Shown here one piece after another: positions 39,785-51,900 of a stretch of 64,000 nucleotides of DNA. The notes beneath the pieces were generated by a model. The model worked only from the letters and a program-made list of their open reading frames with translations. It had not been told where the DNA came from and did no database searches. The position numbers were made by a program, and so were the translations under genes. The DNA comes from Pithys albifrons albifrons (taxonomy: Eukaryota > Chordata > Aves > Passeriformes > Thamnophilidae): assembly GCF_047495875.1 (NCBI RefSeq), contig NC_092465.1:12346660-12410659 (forward strand), in the 5' to 3' direction. Within the stretch, counting starts at the first letter, position 1; each line of letters opens with the position of its first letter.

Positions 39785-40531
39785 CTGATGGGAAAGAAAA
39801 AAGTCTATAGTCACACAGAAGAAGATTCCAAACTGTCTGTGTTCGGGGGAAATAGAAGATTTATGTAGTAGTTAATGAGGAGCTGTTTCAGCAAACATTG
39901 TGAAAACCAGTGATGAACTGCAGTCAAGATTCAGAAGCCATCAAGTGAATCTGCCCTAGTGTTCAAGGGGGAATAAAGATGCCCCAGACTCCCATATGAC
40001 TGTGGGGCAGAGGTTCTGCAGAAGACCATTAGAGCATGGATCTTATCCTTAGAGCAACTGGGGTATTACAGTGACACAAACCTTTTAAATTTAATTTCAT
40101 GTGACCTAAGTCTAAAGATAAATTTGTGGGGTAATCTCAGTGACGGGAATTATATTTTCATATATATAAATAATTGGCCAGTTCATCCTCTGATGTAAAT
40201 GAACATATATCCATTATCTCAGTGGTAACAGACATATTCCAGTATAGTGACCTGGCACATAAGATTTAGAAACGTGCAAAGTCTGTTTTCAACTCAAGAA
40301 TGGCACCCACTTTAACTCAACTGGCCTTATTTGTCTCTGTTGGCATTAATCCCATTAAGTACTTTGCATTTCATCTGTAAACAGCTTTTGGTCCTTCCTC
40401 AGTTCCTTTCCCATAAATGGATTTTTTCATGTACCCTCCACATCATTTGAAAAATGATGCAAATAAGAATCAGAAAAAACAGAGAAACTAGGGACTGAAT
40501 AAAGCTGAAGTGCCACAACAACTTTACTTAC

Positions 40532-40554
40532 CCATCTCTTTGAGGAATGCTAAT
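40532..40554 (-). CDS. Candidate 23-nt microexon upstream of the terminal exon
   Basis: On the minus strand a pyrimidine-rich acceptor (TTTTATTATTTTTGGTGCAG) and an almost ideal donor (GG then GTAAGTAAAG) bracket 23 nt. The last nucleotide G joins the TC at the start of the exon ending at 39,369 to make a Val codon. The joint reading frame gives LAFLKEM followed by VTVDKLLE, a smooth amphipathic run with no stop. The intron would be 747 nt. Microexons of this size are uncommon, and a 23-nt match of sites and phase can arise by chance. The reading frame also stays open to the left of the acceptor, so a longer exon is possible, but that extension is Phe/Tyr-rich and looks like translated intron. 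Confidence 0.25.
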
Positions 40555-42617
40555 CTGCACCAAAAATAATAAAATTGTCCAAAGAACATCACATAAGTAT
40601 TTGCATTCACATAAAAAGAGAATGTGGTTTTAATATTGAAGGAGCTATAATACATATGTGCCAGATTCTCAGCTGGAGCAACTGAGCACAGCTACACAGA
40701 TTTACAACAGCTGAAGATCTGCCCAGATGTTTGGAGATGTTATTTAGATTGACATCTACTTCCCAAGCTCAATAGTTCTTCAAAGATGCAAAAGTATCCT
40801 GTAAACAATCCAGATATAAATGTCAAATCCCTATTATTTTCCATGGATCCCAGGAAGCAGAAAGGATTGTAGGCTCATTCTGTAGTCTTGTGGGAAAGGC
40901 CACAAGAACACTGTAAGCTTACTGAAATACCTCCACCCAACTCTAAAAATTGGTTCTGAGAAGGATCCATGGGCAAGTATGGGTCAGACACAGAGTTTTT
41001 CTGGAGACCTGAGCTTTTGTTGTGCCATGGTAAATGCTGGAAGGTAATATGCAGGAGGGAAAGGGAGGCTGAGCAAGGTCAGAACAGAGATTATCTGACT
41101 TGTCTAACTTGGCTGAGGGATGGAAAGTGAAGGGCAGAACCATCACCACAGGGAAAAGGAGCGAGAAAAACATGCTGTGCTTGGCCGTATCCTCTGGGGA
41201 GCCTCCACTCGGCTTCGAGGCAAGGCCTCCTCAGCCCCTCTGAATGGGAAATCCTGCAACCCTGGGAAATGCAAAGGGCAAATGGAAAGAGTTAGCACAT
41301 ATTCTTGCTGCTCTGTGGAAATGTTTACTGAGAAAAGCTTGAGATTGTGTTAAGATACTGAGGTGACAGAAGTGTGAGATCAGATAAAAGATGAAGCCTT
41401 CACTCTCACAGCCTCGGCATTTTTGATGTCCCCTTGTTAGCTATAGCTGAATGAAGGCAGCACATGTCCCTTTCTGGATGGTGTACTGTGGAAGTACCAC
41501 CAGATATCCACATGTGCTTCCCCACTTTTACCTAGGTCACTTGCATTGTAGTGGGTACTATGCTTTTCTCTGGACAGTGCTCTCTGCTTTAGGAAATGTC
41601 ACTCATGGTGCCTTTCCATTTAACAAGACCACATTTGCAACAGTAGGTGCCTCACTGCTTAAGCTCTTGCTTATCTCATGTCTTCTGTGCATTTCAAGCT
41701 GAATAACATGTTTTGGGACCTGTGTGAAACAACGGGGTTTCCTTGCATGTATGGAATAGGGAGAGGGATGTTGCAGTCTCTAAAGTTGTATCTTGGATGC
41801 CTGAGAAGCTTTTTAGAGTTCCAAATGCCCTGGCAGAGTGAAAACAAGTGGTGTCTTTGAGCTGAGGCTATGCAGATCCTTGCAACTTTGACTTGCCAGT
41901 TTAGCTTCTTTTAGGTAAAAATTTGGGCTACTCATTACACCATCTGGTGGGAGAAAGCACCTAATGAATACAAAAAAAGTCATCACGTTCTTATCCAATT
42001 TAGGTGGTATTTCCAGGGACAATAGCTATCCTCAACAGATTCCAAAGGCTGTTTTCATGTGATGAATCATAAGGTTATGCATAGAGATGGCATAGCTTAT
42101 GTGGTGCACCCAATAACCACATGCTTGATGGAGGACTTCTCCTTGGCTTGTAGTCTTCACCTCTTGACCTCATTTTCAAGCAGGAGTTAAACTATAACTG
42201 AATTGCTTTTCAGGTTGGTACAAATGGAGCCTGAGGCGCTCTTTGCATTTTTCTCAGTTGAAACAGAGAGTAGAAGCACTTTGGACCATGGGCCAAACCT
42301 CAGAGAGATGTGGTGAGGCCAGAAAAGCAGCTCTTCTGGCTGGACTTATGTGTTCTGCTTGTGGATCTCATGGATCAGAGATAAAAAATACAGGTTATTT
42401 CTGACTGTGCTCCATAGGGACTGGGGTGACCCTCTGGAGCTTTCGATGTTGGACAGCTATTACCTCAAAAGTGGTCAGGAACTGGTGCGTGCTTCCGCAT
42501 TTCCACAGCACCGATCCCAGTGAGGACACTGCCAGTGATGGAGGACTTCTAGGTTCTAGCACAGTATGTAGGATAAAAACATGAGTATTTGCATTAAGAT
42601 GCTGTGCATAGGGCCTG

Positions 42618-42666
42618 GCAGAGAAGGAGAAGAGGAGGAAAGAAAAGCACAGAGAGAAGAAGAGTA
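42618..42666. repeat. Purine-rich (GA) low-complexity tract
   Basis: About 49 nt of almost only G and A on the plus strand. On the minus strand it is a long polypyrimidine tract ending TCTGCCAG, which mimics a splice acceptor. Confidence 0.7.
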
Positions 42667-43484
42667 ACTTCTGGATGAAGTGTGTAGTTCTGAGTTCCCT
42701 ATGTTACTCTTCCACAAATCCAGCCAATCTTCAGGTTTTGTTTGTTTACAAGACAGACTTAATCACAAAATAAGAAACAAACAAAAGGCTTTCTTCTGCA
42801 CTGACTCACTATGATGTCTTTTTTTAGTTGGAAAGAAGCTATGATAATGTGGCAATAGAGGTTTGCACTGCTCAAAGTATACTTCTTCTTCTTTTAATTT
42901 TTTTTTCCCACGGGTAACACTGCAGAGCTTCTGAAAATATCACTTTAATATGTGGCACTGAGTTATACTTTGGCTTTCAGTCTTTTTATACCTTTTCATG
43001 CAAAGAGCTAAGCCCTTTAGTACCTACCCCTCCTTCTGCACACCTCTTGAAACAAACTTGTTCAAGTGATGTGACAAAACATTGTACATTCCTTTGAATG
43101 CTGAAGACCTGTTTGAGAGGGGTCACTTTGGTCCTCAGATACTGCGTGGCTGGAGGGAAGTTTCTTGAGGTCTTGACTCATTTCAGCAAGCATACTGATC
43201 TTGGTAAGTCTTTTATTTGTAATGGAGAGGCAGTGAGAGAAAACATTAACATTTGCAGAATGGTTTTGCTGCTTTTGAGCACCTGTGACAATAATGCAAG
43301 TACAACAGGTTCCCCTCCCTGGGCTTCCCAGCTGAATCCTGACTCCAGCATCCCTACTGCTCTGTTCGGTCAAGGGCACATGGAAGAGTATGGACCTCCC
43401 ACTACAGGTGGGACCAAGTGACTGCAGTCACACAGGGAGGCGTGGATGGACGAAGCAGCTCAGCCTGCGTCTCCCACCCAGTTT

Positions 43485-43527
43485 GTTTTTTTTTTGTTAA
43501 TTTTTTTTGTCTTTTGTTTTGTTGTTT
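43485..43527. repeat. T-rich low-complexity tract
   Basis: Runs of T (T9, T8 and shorter) broken by G, A and C. No retrotransposon body adjoins it. Confidence 0.7.
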
Positions 43528-44117
43528 TAATGAAAATTTTGTGACAGTAGCAAAAATCACATGAAAAAATAATTTGTGATGGGAGAAATGGTAGAAAATT
43601 CAAGCAGCTTATGAAGAATTGGTGAGGAAGCATTCTGCTCTGCTCAGAAATAGCATCTGCATTTGTGTTCCTTATTGAAATAACATTTCTTGCTGGAATG
43701 CTGGCAGTTCAGCTCAGGCCCCAGCTCTTCTTTTACTTCAACACTACTGTCTGCTGTGATGTTACCATGGGAAAGCCTGCCCAGCTGCTGGTAACAGTCA
43801 GAATGTCCTCAAGGGTTTTAGAAAACATCTGTGCTTTTCTTCACTCAAGCTCCTAAAATGGTTGTGCAGCACTGGCACTGAGCATCACACAGATGTAGTG
43901 CCAACCTGGATCTGTGGTTAATGTATAGATGTAGACGTGTGCATTTAATGTGCTGCATGCAGACATTCACTCTGCTGGTGTACAGTCACCTCCAGGGATC
44001 TGGAATTGCAGCTGTTAAATGCTGCACAGCAATGTTGGGTAATGTGTAGGAGAGGAGGAGAAATAAACAGAGCCCTGCTGAAGTTTGTATGAGCACAGAG
44101 TAAATAAGTGCTGTCAG

Positions 44118-44185
44118 TCACAGAATATCCTTAGCTGGAAGGGAGTCACAAGGAGCATTGCGTTCTGCCACCTAAATCCTACTCT
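44118..44185 (-). mobile_element. CR1 LINE 3'-end fragment
   Basis: On the plus strand the text TCACAGAATATCC, then a short TGGAAGGGAGTCACAAGGA block, reproduces the reverse complement of an avian CR1 3' end (consensus wording: tcacagaat, then tggaagggacccacaaggatcat). The element therefore lies on the minus strand with its tail at 44,118. Similarity fades after about 70 bp. Confidence 0.6.
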
Positions 44186-46545
44186 GTGGTTCTTGCTGAA
44201 TCTGTTTGAATTTACTGGTCGGTCTTTCCTCTTGGGAGCAGTTCCTAACCCCTCTTTCAGCTGGAGTAGGTTTGTTTGTCTTTGTCTGACTGTTTGTTCT
44301 CCTTTAGACTCTGAGGAGAAAAGACACTTTATTACTCAGCCTCTCAGGCCATCTCCTTTCTTCTTCTGGGTATTTTCAATGCTTGACTTTCCCTGCATTT
44401 GGAGGCCTGTCCCACCACCCTACATTTCCAGTCAGTCATTTTTGGCCTGTGTGTGCTCTCTCCCTTTCTGACATTTGCATCTGGGCAAAGAACTATATGG
44501 AATGTAGGTTTACACCCAGTCTCAAAACTAGCTCTACCACAACTGTATGGACAGGACTTTTCATGCTGTTGAATGTGTTGCTGAATGCCTTTTTGTTGCA
44601 GATTGTGCATTGTGAGCCTCCAGGAATGACTGTGCAGGGATTGGGAACAGCTAACTCCTCAAGGTTTGAGCTTCTAGTTTTCCAGCCTAAAATGGAGAAG
44701 GAAAGACATTCCTGAAAGATCTCTTCAACAGTGTTTTTTGAGGAGCTGAGCATGGATGATGGGCCAGGGGGAGTATAGGTACTTCTTTCTGTCTGGGAGC
44801 ATCTACTCCAAGTGGGTGCATTTAGGGATGGCTACAGGAGAGTGCTATTCTTGCACCCAGCAGGGTATAGGAGCCATTGCTGGGCATGTGACCACATTTT
44901 AATGTTTCTTGAGGTGAATGCTTTACACTCAGATGGTATTTGTAGCAGGCCACCTCCAGCCTCAACCTCTTCCTGCAGGTGGGATTTGGAGGTGCATTAT
45001 GAACTCAGATTGCAGCCCTCGAAACTTGAGGCTCCTGGGAATTGAGAGAGGGAAATTTTTGTCTTTGCTTATGACAAGTTTTCTTATATTGCCTTATATA
45101 TTTCCTGTCTTATATTTATAATTCTCTATACTGGGCTTGCTCTCCTTGTGTTAGGCACTCTTTAATTATACTGTATTATTCAACCATTCACATCAGGCCC
45201 TGCTTTTGCCTAAAGCCTTCCCGGATGTAAATGAACACACCAGCACTAGGCTAGCCATTATTTAAGTTATACATTAATTCAAAGCTATAGTAAGACTCTA
45301 TTACTTGCCTGTAAGAGATTACTTATAAATAGTAAAATATTTAGTGGTTTTCATTTTGTTACTGCAAAAATGATCCAATGACTCAAAGCCAGAATGAACT
45401 AACAATCCATGACTGGGGAACAAAAGGAGACAAAAAATAGCTACAAGGAATTGATTTCTCCTCATCCCTGAGGATGTAGACGTATCTTAGGTTCTGTTTT
45501 ATCTTAAATGAAGACTTTAAGTCACAAATTCTGCTTTCTTCTGTTTATGCTGATTTCAGGTCAACTAAGTAAACATCCAGGATGAATTCAAATAGGAAAC
45601 CCTGCCAACTTCTCTTGGGGTCAGCCTCACGACTTTGTGCAAAAGAATAAGCCTTTTTGCAGTTTTTCAGAAAAAAAAGTACCATAGTACCACCGCTGGG
45701 AATTTGTCACACCTTGAACCGCAGTTTACCTTAGCGAGTCACAGATCCCAAGTAGTGAAACTGTTATATTGTTCCCCTTTCCCAGTTCCTTATTTATAAT
45801 GTAAACATACATCCTTTTGGGAACCTGTCCTTTTTCCGTGTTTGTGCTTGATTATAATTGAACTATTTGCATAGGAGACCAATTTTCATTCTCTGCTCTT
45901 GTGGCAAGTACACCATGTTTTCTATTAAAGGAGTAAGTTTTCTGATTATTAAGGAAAGTAAGAAGGTTTACAGACAATAATGTCATAAAACATGCAAAGT
46001 TCTTAAAAGTACAGCCTATTCTTTCATTTTATGGGCAGACCAGGATGTTAGAGAAGTCTTTCTCCAGTCTTCCAATCCCTGCCTTTTTGTTTACCAAAGC
46101 GATCAAAGTTCCCAGGCTCAAAGTTCTCCTTTGCCTCTTGAGGCTGCTGTATAAAGGGGTTTGATGCCTGTTTCCTCAGACTCCAGCCTTGCAAACTTCA
46201 CAGGGGTTCAGGAGTTAAGCCCTGGACTTTCTTCATCATCTTGGTCAATTGTAGCAAAATGTTGCTGGGACGTGTGAATTTGTTTCACTGGTTTGGCACA
46301 AATGGAAGAAATCCTGGGAAGGCTGGGCTTGAGTCAGCAGTGATGCATGGGCTCTTCTAGATCCTGTGCCAGCTCAGGCAGTGATCTGTACCAGCTGAGC
46401 TGGCAGAAGGGATGAACTAAATATCAGGAGAAATCTGCCTCTGTGTCAAGGTTTGCAGCACTGGGTGGTTTAGCCTCTATGGCAAGTGCATAGGAAGAGC
46501 TAATGGTGGCCTGGGATAACCTCCCATGGCACACAGAGTAAATCA
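44186..46545. other. Non-coding stretch with an AT-rich block
   Basis: No supported gene. Two mutually opposed frames of about 90-110 codons around 44.4-44.7 kb have no splice or family support. A putative conserved non-coding block near 45.78-45.9 kb is listed separately. Confidence 0.5.
45785..45905. promoter_or_regulatory. Putative enhancer-like block with FOX and POU words
   Basis: A perfect forkhead core GTAAACA (45,801-45,807) lies 58 nt before a perfect octamer ATTTGCAT (45,865-45,872), with homeobox-like ATTATAATTG in between (45,851-45,860). The clustering resembles a conserved non-coding enhancer. Each word also occurs by chance in AT-rich DNA, and conservation cannot be judged from one sequence. 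Confidence 0.2.
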
Positions 46546-46630
46546 GGCTGGACGGCCTCTGGTCTAACTCCCTGCTCTAATCAGGGCTCACTCTGATCTT
46601 AGGTCAGGTGGCCTGTGGCTTGTGGTGTTT
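46546..46630 (-). mobile_element. CR1 LINE internal fragment
   Basis: The plus-strand wording 'ggacggcctctggtctaact', then CCTGCTCTAATCAGGGCTCAC and a GGTCAGGTGGCC segment, matches the reverse complement of a well-known CR1 3' segment (consensus idea: ggatggcctctggtccaacc, cctgctcaaagcagggc, gatcaggttgc). It is a diverged relic of about 85 bp without its tail. Confidence 0.65.
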
Positions 46631-48730
46631 GTAAGGGTTGTAGGTGGGCACAGGGCAGCCAGGCAGGCAGGTGGGTTTGCAGGGGTAGTTTGCAGCTTGC
46701 AGCTCCTCTGCTGGCCCTGTGTGACATGTGCCCTGGCTCACAAGGCTGAGAGGGACATTGGTCAATATGCACTGCTGCCCTGTGCTGGAAGTACAGGAGC
46801 TGGATGCCTACAGCTTGTGTAGGCAGACAAGGCACCGTGAGGCACCCACTCTAACAGCTCTGAAGCTTCTAAGTTGCTTTCCTTTTAGAATTTATTTTAA
46901 TCTCTCTTTCTGGGGAGTGGACACTGGCCTGGGGTGTGATGGGACTGCATGTCCCAGAGCAGAAGGTACTGGCATACAACAGGGCAGAAGTCTCAAAGGA
47001 TGGGCTTTGTAGGATATCGTGCTGCCCTTACCCAGGACACAGCTGTCTCATGCACCACTCCCATGGAGGGCTCAGGTGTCTCTACCCACCTCGTTCTGTT
47101 AGCCCCATAGTGGGGCACCTAGTCCTGAGCTTCTCCTGCATCTTGGCTTGTAAAATCCTGTTTCACAGGCTCAAATGTCACATGCCACCAAGTCATCTGG
47201 GGACAATGTCGCCCAGGCCAGATCTCAGAGAGTGTTTTGCTTTGATCTTCTTTTTCCCCTAAATGCAAGAAACCACAAAGATTTCAGCTTCCTCAGAAAT
47301 TGCCACGAGATGAAAATTCTGTGGAAGAACAATAGCTGCAACATGGTTAGAACATGCTTTTATTTTTGTTCCTACGTGTTTCGTGCACTGTTAGGCTGAG
47401 GTTATGCTTGTGGAGAAAACAGCTAGTTCCCTACTGTTACTGAGGGCAGAAACACTCCAGAGATGTGAAAGCGAGGAGCCATTGCAATGGTATGTTGGCT
47501 TCCATATGCCCTGAGCCAAAAACTCCTGTTTCAGCTGCCTTGAGCCCATAAATTAGATGACAATTGGCATAGCTTGGACCTGGTCCACAGAACAGCTTCA
47601 TCCAAACTTCCCAGGGTCTATAGGGCTGCTGATAGTTCAGTGTGGGATCCAGCCCTGCACTGAGGCTCTTAGGATAGTGTGATAGCTCAGCTTAGTGTAC
47701 ATGCAACTGCACTGCAGTTATTGCAGAAGTGAGTTAAATCTGATGGCATGCATACAGCTTATTTTTTAAGGGGTTTCTTTTAAAAATATTTTAACTATGC
47801 CCATGTCAGATGCTGGAGTGTCAGCCAGGCCTCCTTCAGAAAGTGAGTTTGCCACCCCTGAAAAATCCCCCAGGAGGACATGGATCTGATCCACTGAGGA
47901 CGTCAAATCCATCTGCTCCCCATAGATGTATTGTTCTGTTGGTTGATTGTCACTGTCAGAGTTAAAAATTAAGCTAGGGAGGATTGTGATTGAGCTGATT
48001 ACACCTAAGTTATTGCTTTATTTCTTCTATAACTTTTCTCACAACCTGGGGCACTGGTGTGTTGAGCATGTGGTAGGGGGATGAGTGAATCTGTCACAAG
48101 GTCAGCCTGGCCTTGCTGGCCCTGGCACACTTCCATCAGTCTCTCTCTTCTCTTTTTTCTGTGACCCAACGTTGTTGAAGAGCACTCCACATCTATAAAA
48201 CTTTAGTTCATTGTAATCACTTACTTTTTAAGGGAGTTTTACAACCTACTAAAACAACATGTGTAAAGAAGCACCTCTAGAGGCACTGAAGCACCCACTG
48301 GGGCCAACACCAGAGCTCTTCCTGGGGGCTCAGAGCTGTCAAACCCCAATTGTGTCCTGGGGGCAGCTTCATGAATCCTCAAATCCCTTAGATAAGCTGT
48401 GGCTCTACCTTTTGCTTGTACCTTTTGGTTACAAGCAGAAGAACATAGTTAACTGCCTCTGAAAGCTTTTGCTGGAGGCATTACGATGGTGGATATTTTG
48501 AGACGCTGCCAGGGAAAGGAGGGAGTAGGGACTGGGATTCTCCAGAGTCCGTTTGCTTAGCAATTGCCTAAGTTCCCTGGAAAATGGCATCTTCCTTAGT
48601 GGTGTTGTAGGCAAGGCAGCACATGAAGCCTGTGGTGGCAGTGGGGCCAGGAGGTGACCACCACATTCCAACCTCAGAGCATCTGTGTTCTCTGCAAAAC
48701 CCAGCAGGCTCTGACACCTCTCTACCCACA

Positions 48731-48741
48731 CCCCCCCCCCC
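48731..48741. repeat. Poly-C tract (C11)
   Basis: Eleven consecutive C after a CACA stretch. It is a homopolymer, rarer than poly-T in this window and prone to length error. Confidence 0.8.
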
Positions 48742-48885
48742 AAGCCTGGATTTGAATCAAGCATTTACCTTTCTTAATTTGTGACAAAAAGTGGGAGCTT
48801 CAAAAGGCCACATTGACCTGAGACTTCCCAGCTCCCCTTAAAGCTAAATGTCTCTCCCCAGTGTCTGAGCAGCCGGAGCTGTATT

Positions 48886-48966
48886 AGGTCCTACTCGCGA
48901 TCGAGCAGCTCCACCTGCTGTCGCTGGGCTCATCCCGGGGCTGCGGGCACTGGCGGCTGTTTTCCT
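48886..48966. other. Small CpG-rich patch
   Basis: Eight CpG dinucleotides fall in about 80 nt, including the clustered TCGCGATCGAG. The rest of the window is CpG-poor. The patch is too short to be called a CpG island, and no TATA box or open frame makes it a promoter. Confidence 0.5.
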
Positions 48967-51900
48967 CCCTGGAACAAGGATTTGCTTGCTCACCACAAGG
49001 GGCTTAAGAATGTGTGAATAAAGATTCCTATTTTTGTTCCGCACTAGGCAAAGGAATTTTAGCTGTGATTCAGCTGGAAGGAAAAACTCACCTCTTGCTC
49101 CCACCCCACCAAGGTCCCTCCCAGCCCCACAGCAACATTTGGTGTCATCAGCAGTTTGGTGGATCTGAGGAAGACTGGAAGTGAGGAGGTCCAGGGCACC
49201 CTCAAAGCCCACAGAGATCTGATTGCTGCCCTGGGAATTTGGTTGGGACCCAGGGATGTAGCAGCTGGTCCATCCTGGTAGGGAAGCCCACCCTGGATCC
49301 TTTTCTTCATGTATCGCCTCAAAAGAGGTCAGCTGAGGGCAGAGGCTGGTGTAGAGGCTGGAATCAGACCTCCTTCTCCCCAAAATTCTAATCTTGTAGT
49401 TTTAAGTCAAATAAACAAATCCCATGATTTTCAGAGTAATGGGGGTAATAATTTGGGAAGAATGTGAGATTATTACTTTCTTCTGAGAAAAGACCAAAGG
49501 TCTTTGTAGCTGTGAAGCAGAAAATGTTCATGGATTTAATTTTTTCTTAAATTTCATCTTCCTAAAAGCCCTTCTCCACTCAGATTTTCAGATAACTTCT
49601 CTGCTAGGCAGTGGGACAAATTCAATAGTCTGTTTAATTTCCAGTCTTTATCATTAATAACTTGAAAAGGTAATGCTCTAAAGGTTACAGATATACCTTT
49701 TAAAATTAAACCACTCCATAGTGAGATCCAGCTTTTGGAGTTATTACAATTTCTTTAAACACAAAGGGGTGTTCATGTACCTTTTCCACTGATGCTGAAT
49801 AACTTCCTCTATGCCAATGATAAGAAACTTTTAGACGCCTAAGCTCTCTCTGTCTCTGTTTCCTATCACTAAAATTGGGTTAATACTCCTAATCTCAAGA
49901 ACGTTTTGTCAGGATAAAAAGAAAAGCCCCAAAACTATGTGGAGCTGATGGATTACCACAGTAAAGGCATCCAGTCCATTTGCTTTTGCAAGCAGCTGAA
50001 CCGCAGTGTGCTGAACAGCTATCACACTTTTTTTTGGACAACTGCTACTACGCTTCTTTGTTGAGAGCAACCTGAGCAGAAGATATTCATGCTAGTCTGT
50101 AGTCTGTCACTGTCCTAACTAATGTTTTCTGTTTTTCCCTGCACCTCAAAAGCTTGCCTTCCTCCCCAGCCGTGTTTTTATCTAATCTGCTCCAGATGTT
50201 GAGAGTAACATCTGTACATTGCTTCTCTCCTCTCTGCAGGCTGCTACTAGACATCACCCCAGTAACTCTGGCTGGGAGGTGGCATGAATATAAAAGTCCT
50301 GGCCTCTGCTGAGAGGCCAAGGACAAAGCCCTAAAATCTTTCCAGCTCTGAAAGCATCTGTCACTTCTGCCAGAGGTTAAGCCAGCACTAATCCCGTAGA
50401 AGCTTTGAAGGTTTGAAAAATACCCCCAAACACAAAGCTGCTCAGAAACTTGAGGAACGTGGGAGTTGTCTTTTGGGCAATTGGGCATTAAGGAGCAACA
50501 CTGCACTGAAGTCTACTGAATGTTTGGACTTGGCTTCATCCACTGAAATGCTGAACAAACACCAAAATTCTTCTGCCAGGGAGAGGAAAGGTTCTTACAA
50601 GCTTTGTTCTGCATGCAATCTTAATGACAAGGCTTCCTCCATCCCATCCATCAGATTCATCAAGGTAAATAGCTGGTTGGTTACTCATATGGCCAGACAG
50701 CAGGGCTTGTCACCTGAATAACTCTAGGCTAATCCCCACCACCATGGAAGAAATCCATATAATCTCTCTATAACTCTTTTACCTTGGAGGACTATTTTTC
50801 TTGTTGTAAAGTTAGTTGTCTTGTAGATAGTAACATCAGCTGATATAAGTACCAAAAAGGGAGCTGTTTCTAGAGATCTTGCTACCCATGAAGAGTTCAT
50901 CATCTCTCTCGATGGGAAGTTTAGCAAAAAGTCTTCTTGGCAACCTGTCTGCTGAGACTGGGGAGCATCAAAGATCTTAGTTCCTGAAAACCTCTTCTTT
51001 GCTCATTCATGTGCCTCTTAATCTCTGTCTTGGTTTAGTCTGATGTTCTGTTCTTTGTGGAGGAAAAAAAGCTGTAAAATATGAAATCAGAGGTCTAGTC
51101 CAGTCAGAAAATGAAATACTGCTTTGACTTCAGAGTGGTTCGGTGACAAAACCTGAAATGTATGAGAAGTTCTAGTTGTGCCTCAGCCTCTGTGAGCCAC
51201 AGGGTGGGTTTAGGTGGTTCTAGCCTAGCTGAGTGGTGGATGCAGCTGAGTTTGCCTGGCATGGATGTGTTGGTGTGTGCCTGGGTTTCCATTTAGTCCT
51301 ACCCTAGACCTGTGCTTTTTTGGGGTGACCCCATCTGCAGATTTGGGGACAAACCCACCAGTCAGGTCTTGGTTCATCACTACAGCCCTACCAGCACAAC
51401 AATGATAGTGGGGAAAACAGGGCTGGGAGGAGTGGTTTTTGTCATTGCTCCAAATTTAACAGTTAATTTTTTTTATAATCTGCTAATTAAAAAAAAAAGG
51501 CTGAAAGTTTAACAGTTTCCTCAAAGCTGTGGGTCTGTGGGAATGCCACTGGGCATCCCCTTGGAGCCACTTGGCATGGCACCTCTCTGGCCTCACACCC
51601 CCAGCAAGTCCTTGGTGCTTTGTGTCAAGAAATTATTTGATTAATGAAGTAAAATCTAGGCAGAAATCTGTTCAAAGGCAGCGTTTCTGCTGGCAAGTGT
51701 CTCCAAAGGCCCTGGAAAGGAGCTGATTTTAGTAGTTGGGAAAACAGGAACATATGTCCTGATATCTGCAGCAGGGATGGTGTTGGGACTGGGTGCTCTT
51801 CACATCCACAGCTACTGAGTGGTGGTGTAACCTGTGGCCTTGCTGCTGGTTTACCCAGTGTGGTGGGCAAGGAGGGAGCTGAGCTCCATGTTTTGGCAGG

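Larger units (their letters stand above)
39785..44117. other. Probable intron and flanking non-coding sequence
   Basis: Apart from the 23-nt candidate exon I see no convincing coding sequence. A purine-rich tract (about 42,618-42,666) and a T-rich tract (about 43,485-43,535) are present. If the terminal exon at 39.4-39.8 kb is real, this stretch contains introns of that gene. Weaker splice-like sites on the minus strand near 42.46/42.61 kb and 43.99 kb were examined and not accepted. Confidence 0.45.

Noticed and set aside
39307..39810. 167-codon open frame on the plus strand
   Set aside because: It is antisense to the minus-strand exon, which has a splice acceptor and more protein-like composition; the plus frame is Ser/Cys-rich and looks like a shadow.
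42464..42614. 151-nt minus-strand stretch bounded by a strong acceptor-like polypyrimidine tract and a GAG/gtaata donor
   Set aside because: The polypyrimidine tract is a GA-rich low-complexity repeat on the other strand. The reading phase does not fit the candidate downstream exon and the translation has no recognisable features.
43098..43203. Plus-strand exon candidate ending at a good donor (CTTG/GTAAGTC)
   Set aside because: Single splice-like site with no partner exon. Frames on both strands are open over the same bases and neither looks like protein.
43986..44016. Short minus-strand exon candidate before a GAG/gtgact donor that would be in phase with the 23-nt microexon
   Set aside because: The acceptor choice is ambiguous, the exon would be about 29 nt, and chaining two tiny exons by eye is too speculative.
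48844..49383. 179-codon minus-strand frame containing an ADDTK stretch similar to the reverse-transcriptase catalytic region of CR1, plus a GAG/gtgagt donor-like site
   Set aside because: Only about five residues match the CR1 motif and neighbouring residues do not follow the family. The apparent 74-nt exon between splice-like sites has no supporting partner.
50285..50721. TATAAAAG word at about 50,289 followed by a 102-codon plus-strand frame (50,413-50,721), read as a possible small gene
   Set aside because: No other promoter element, opposing frame on the minus strand, and no recognisable protein.
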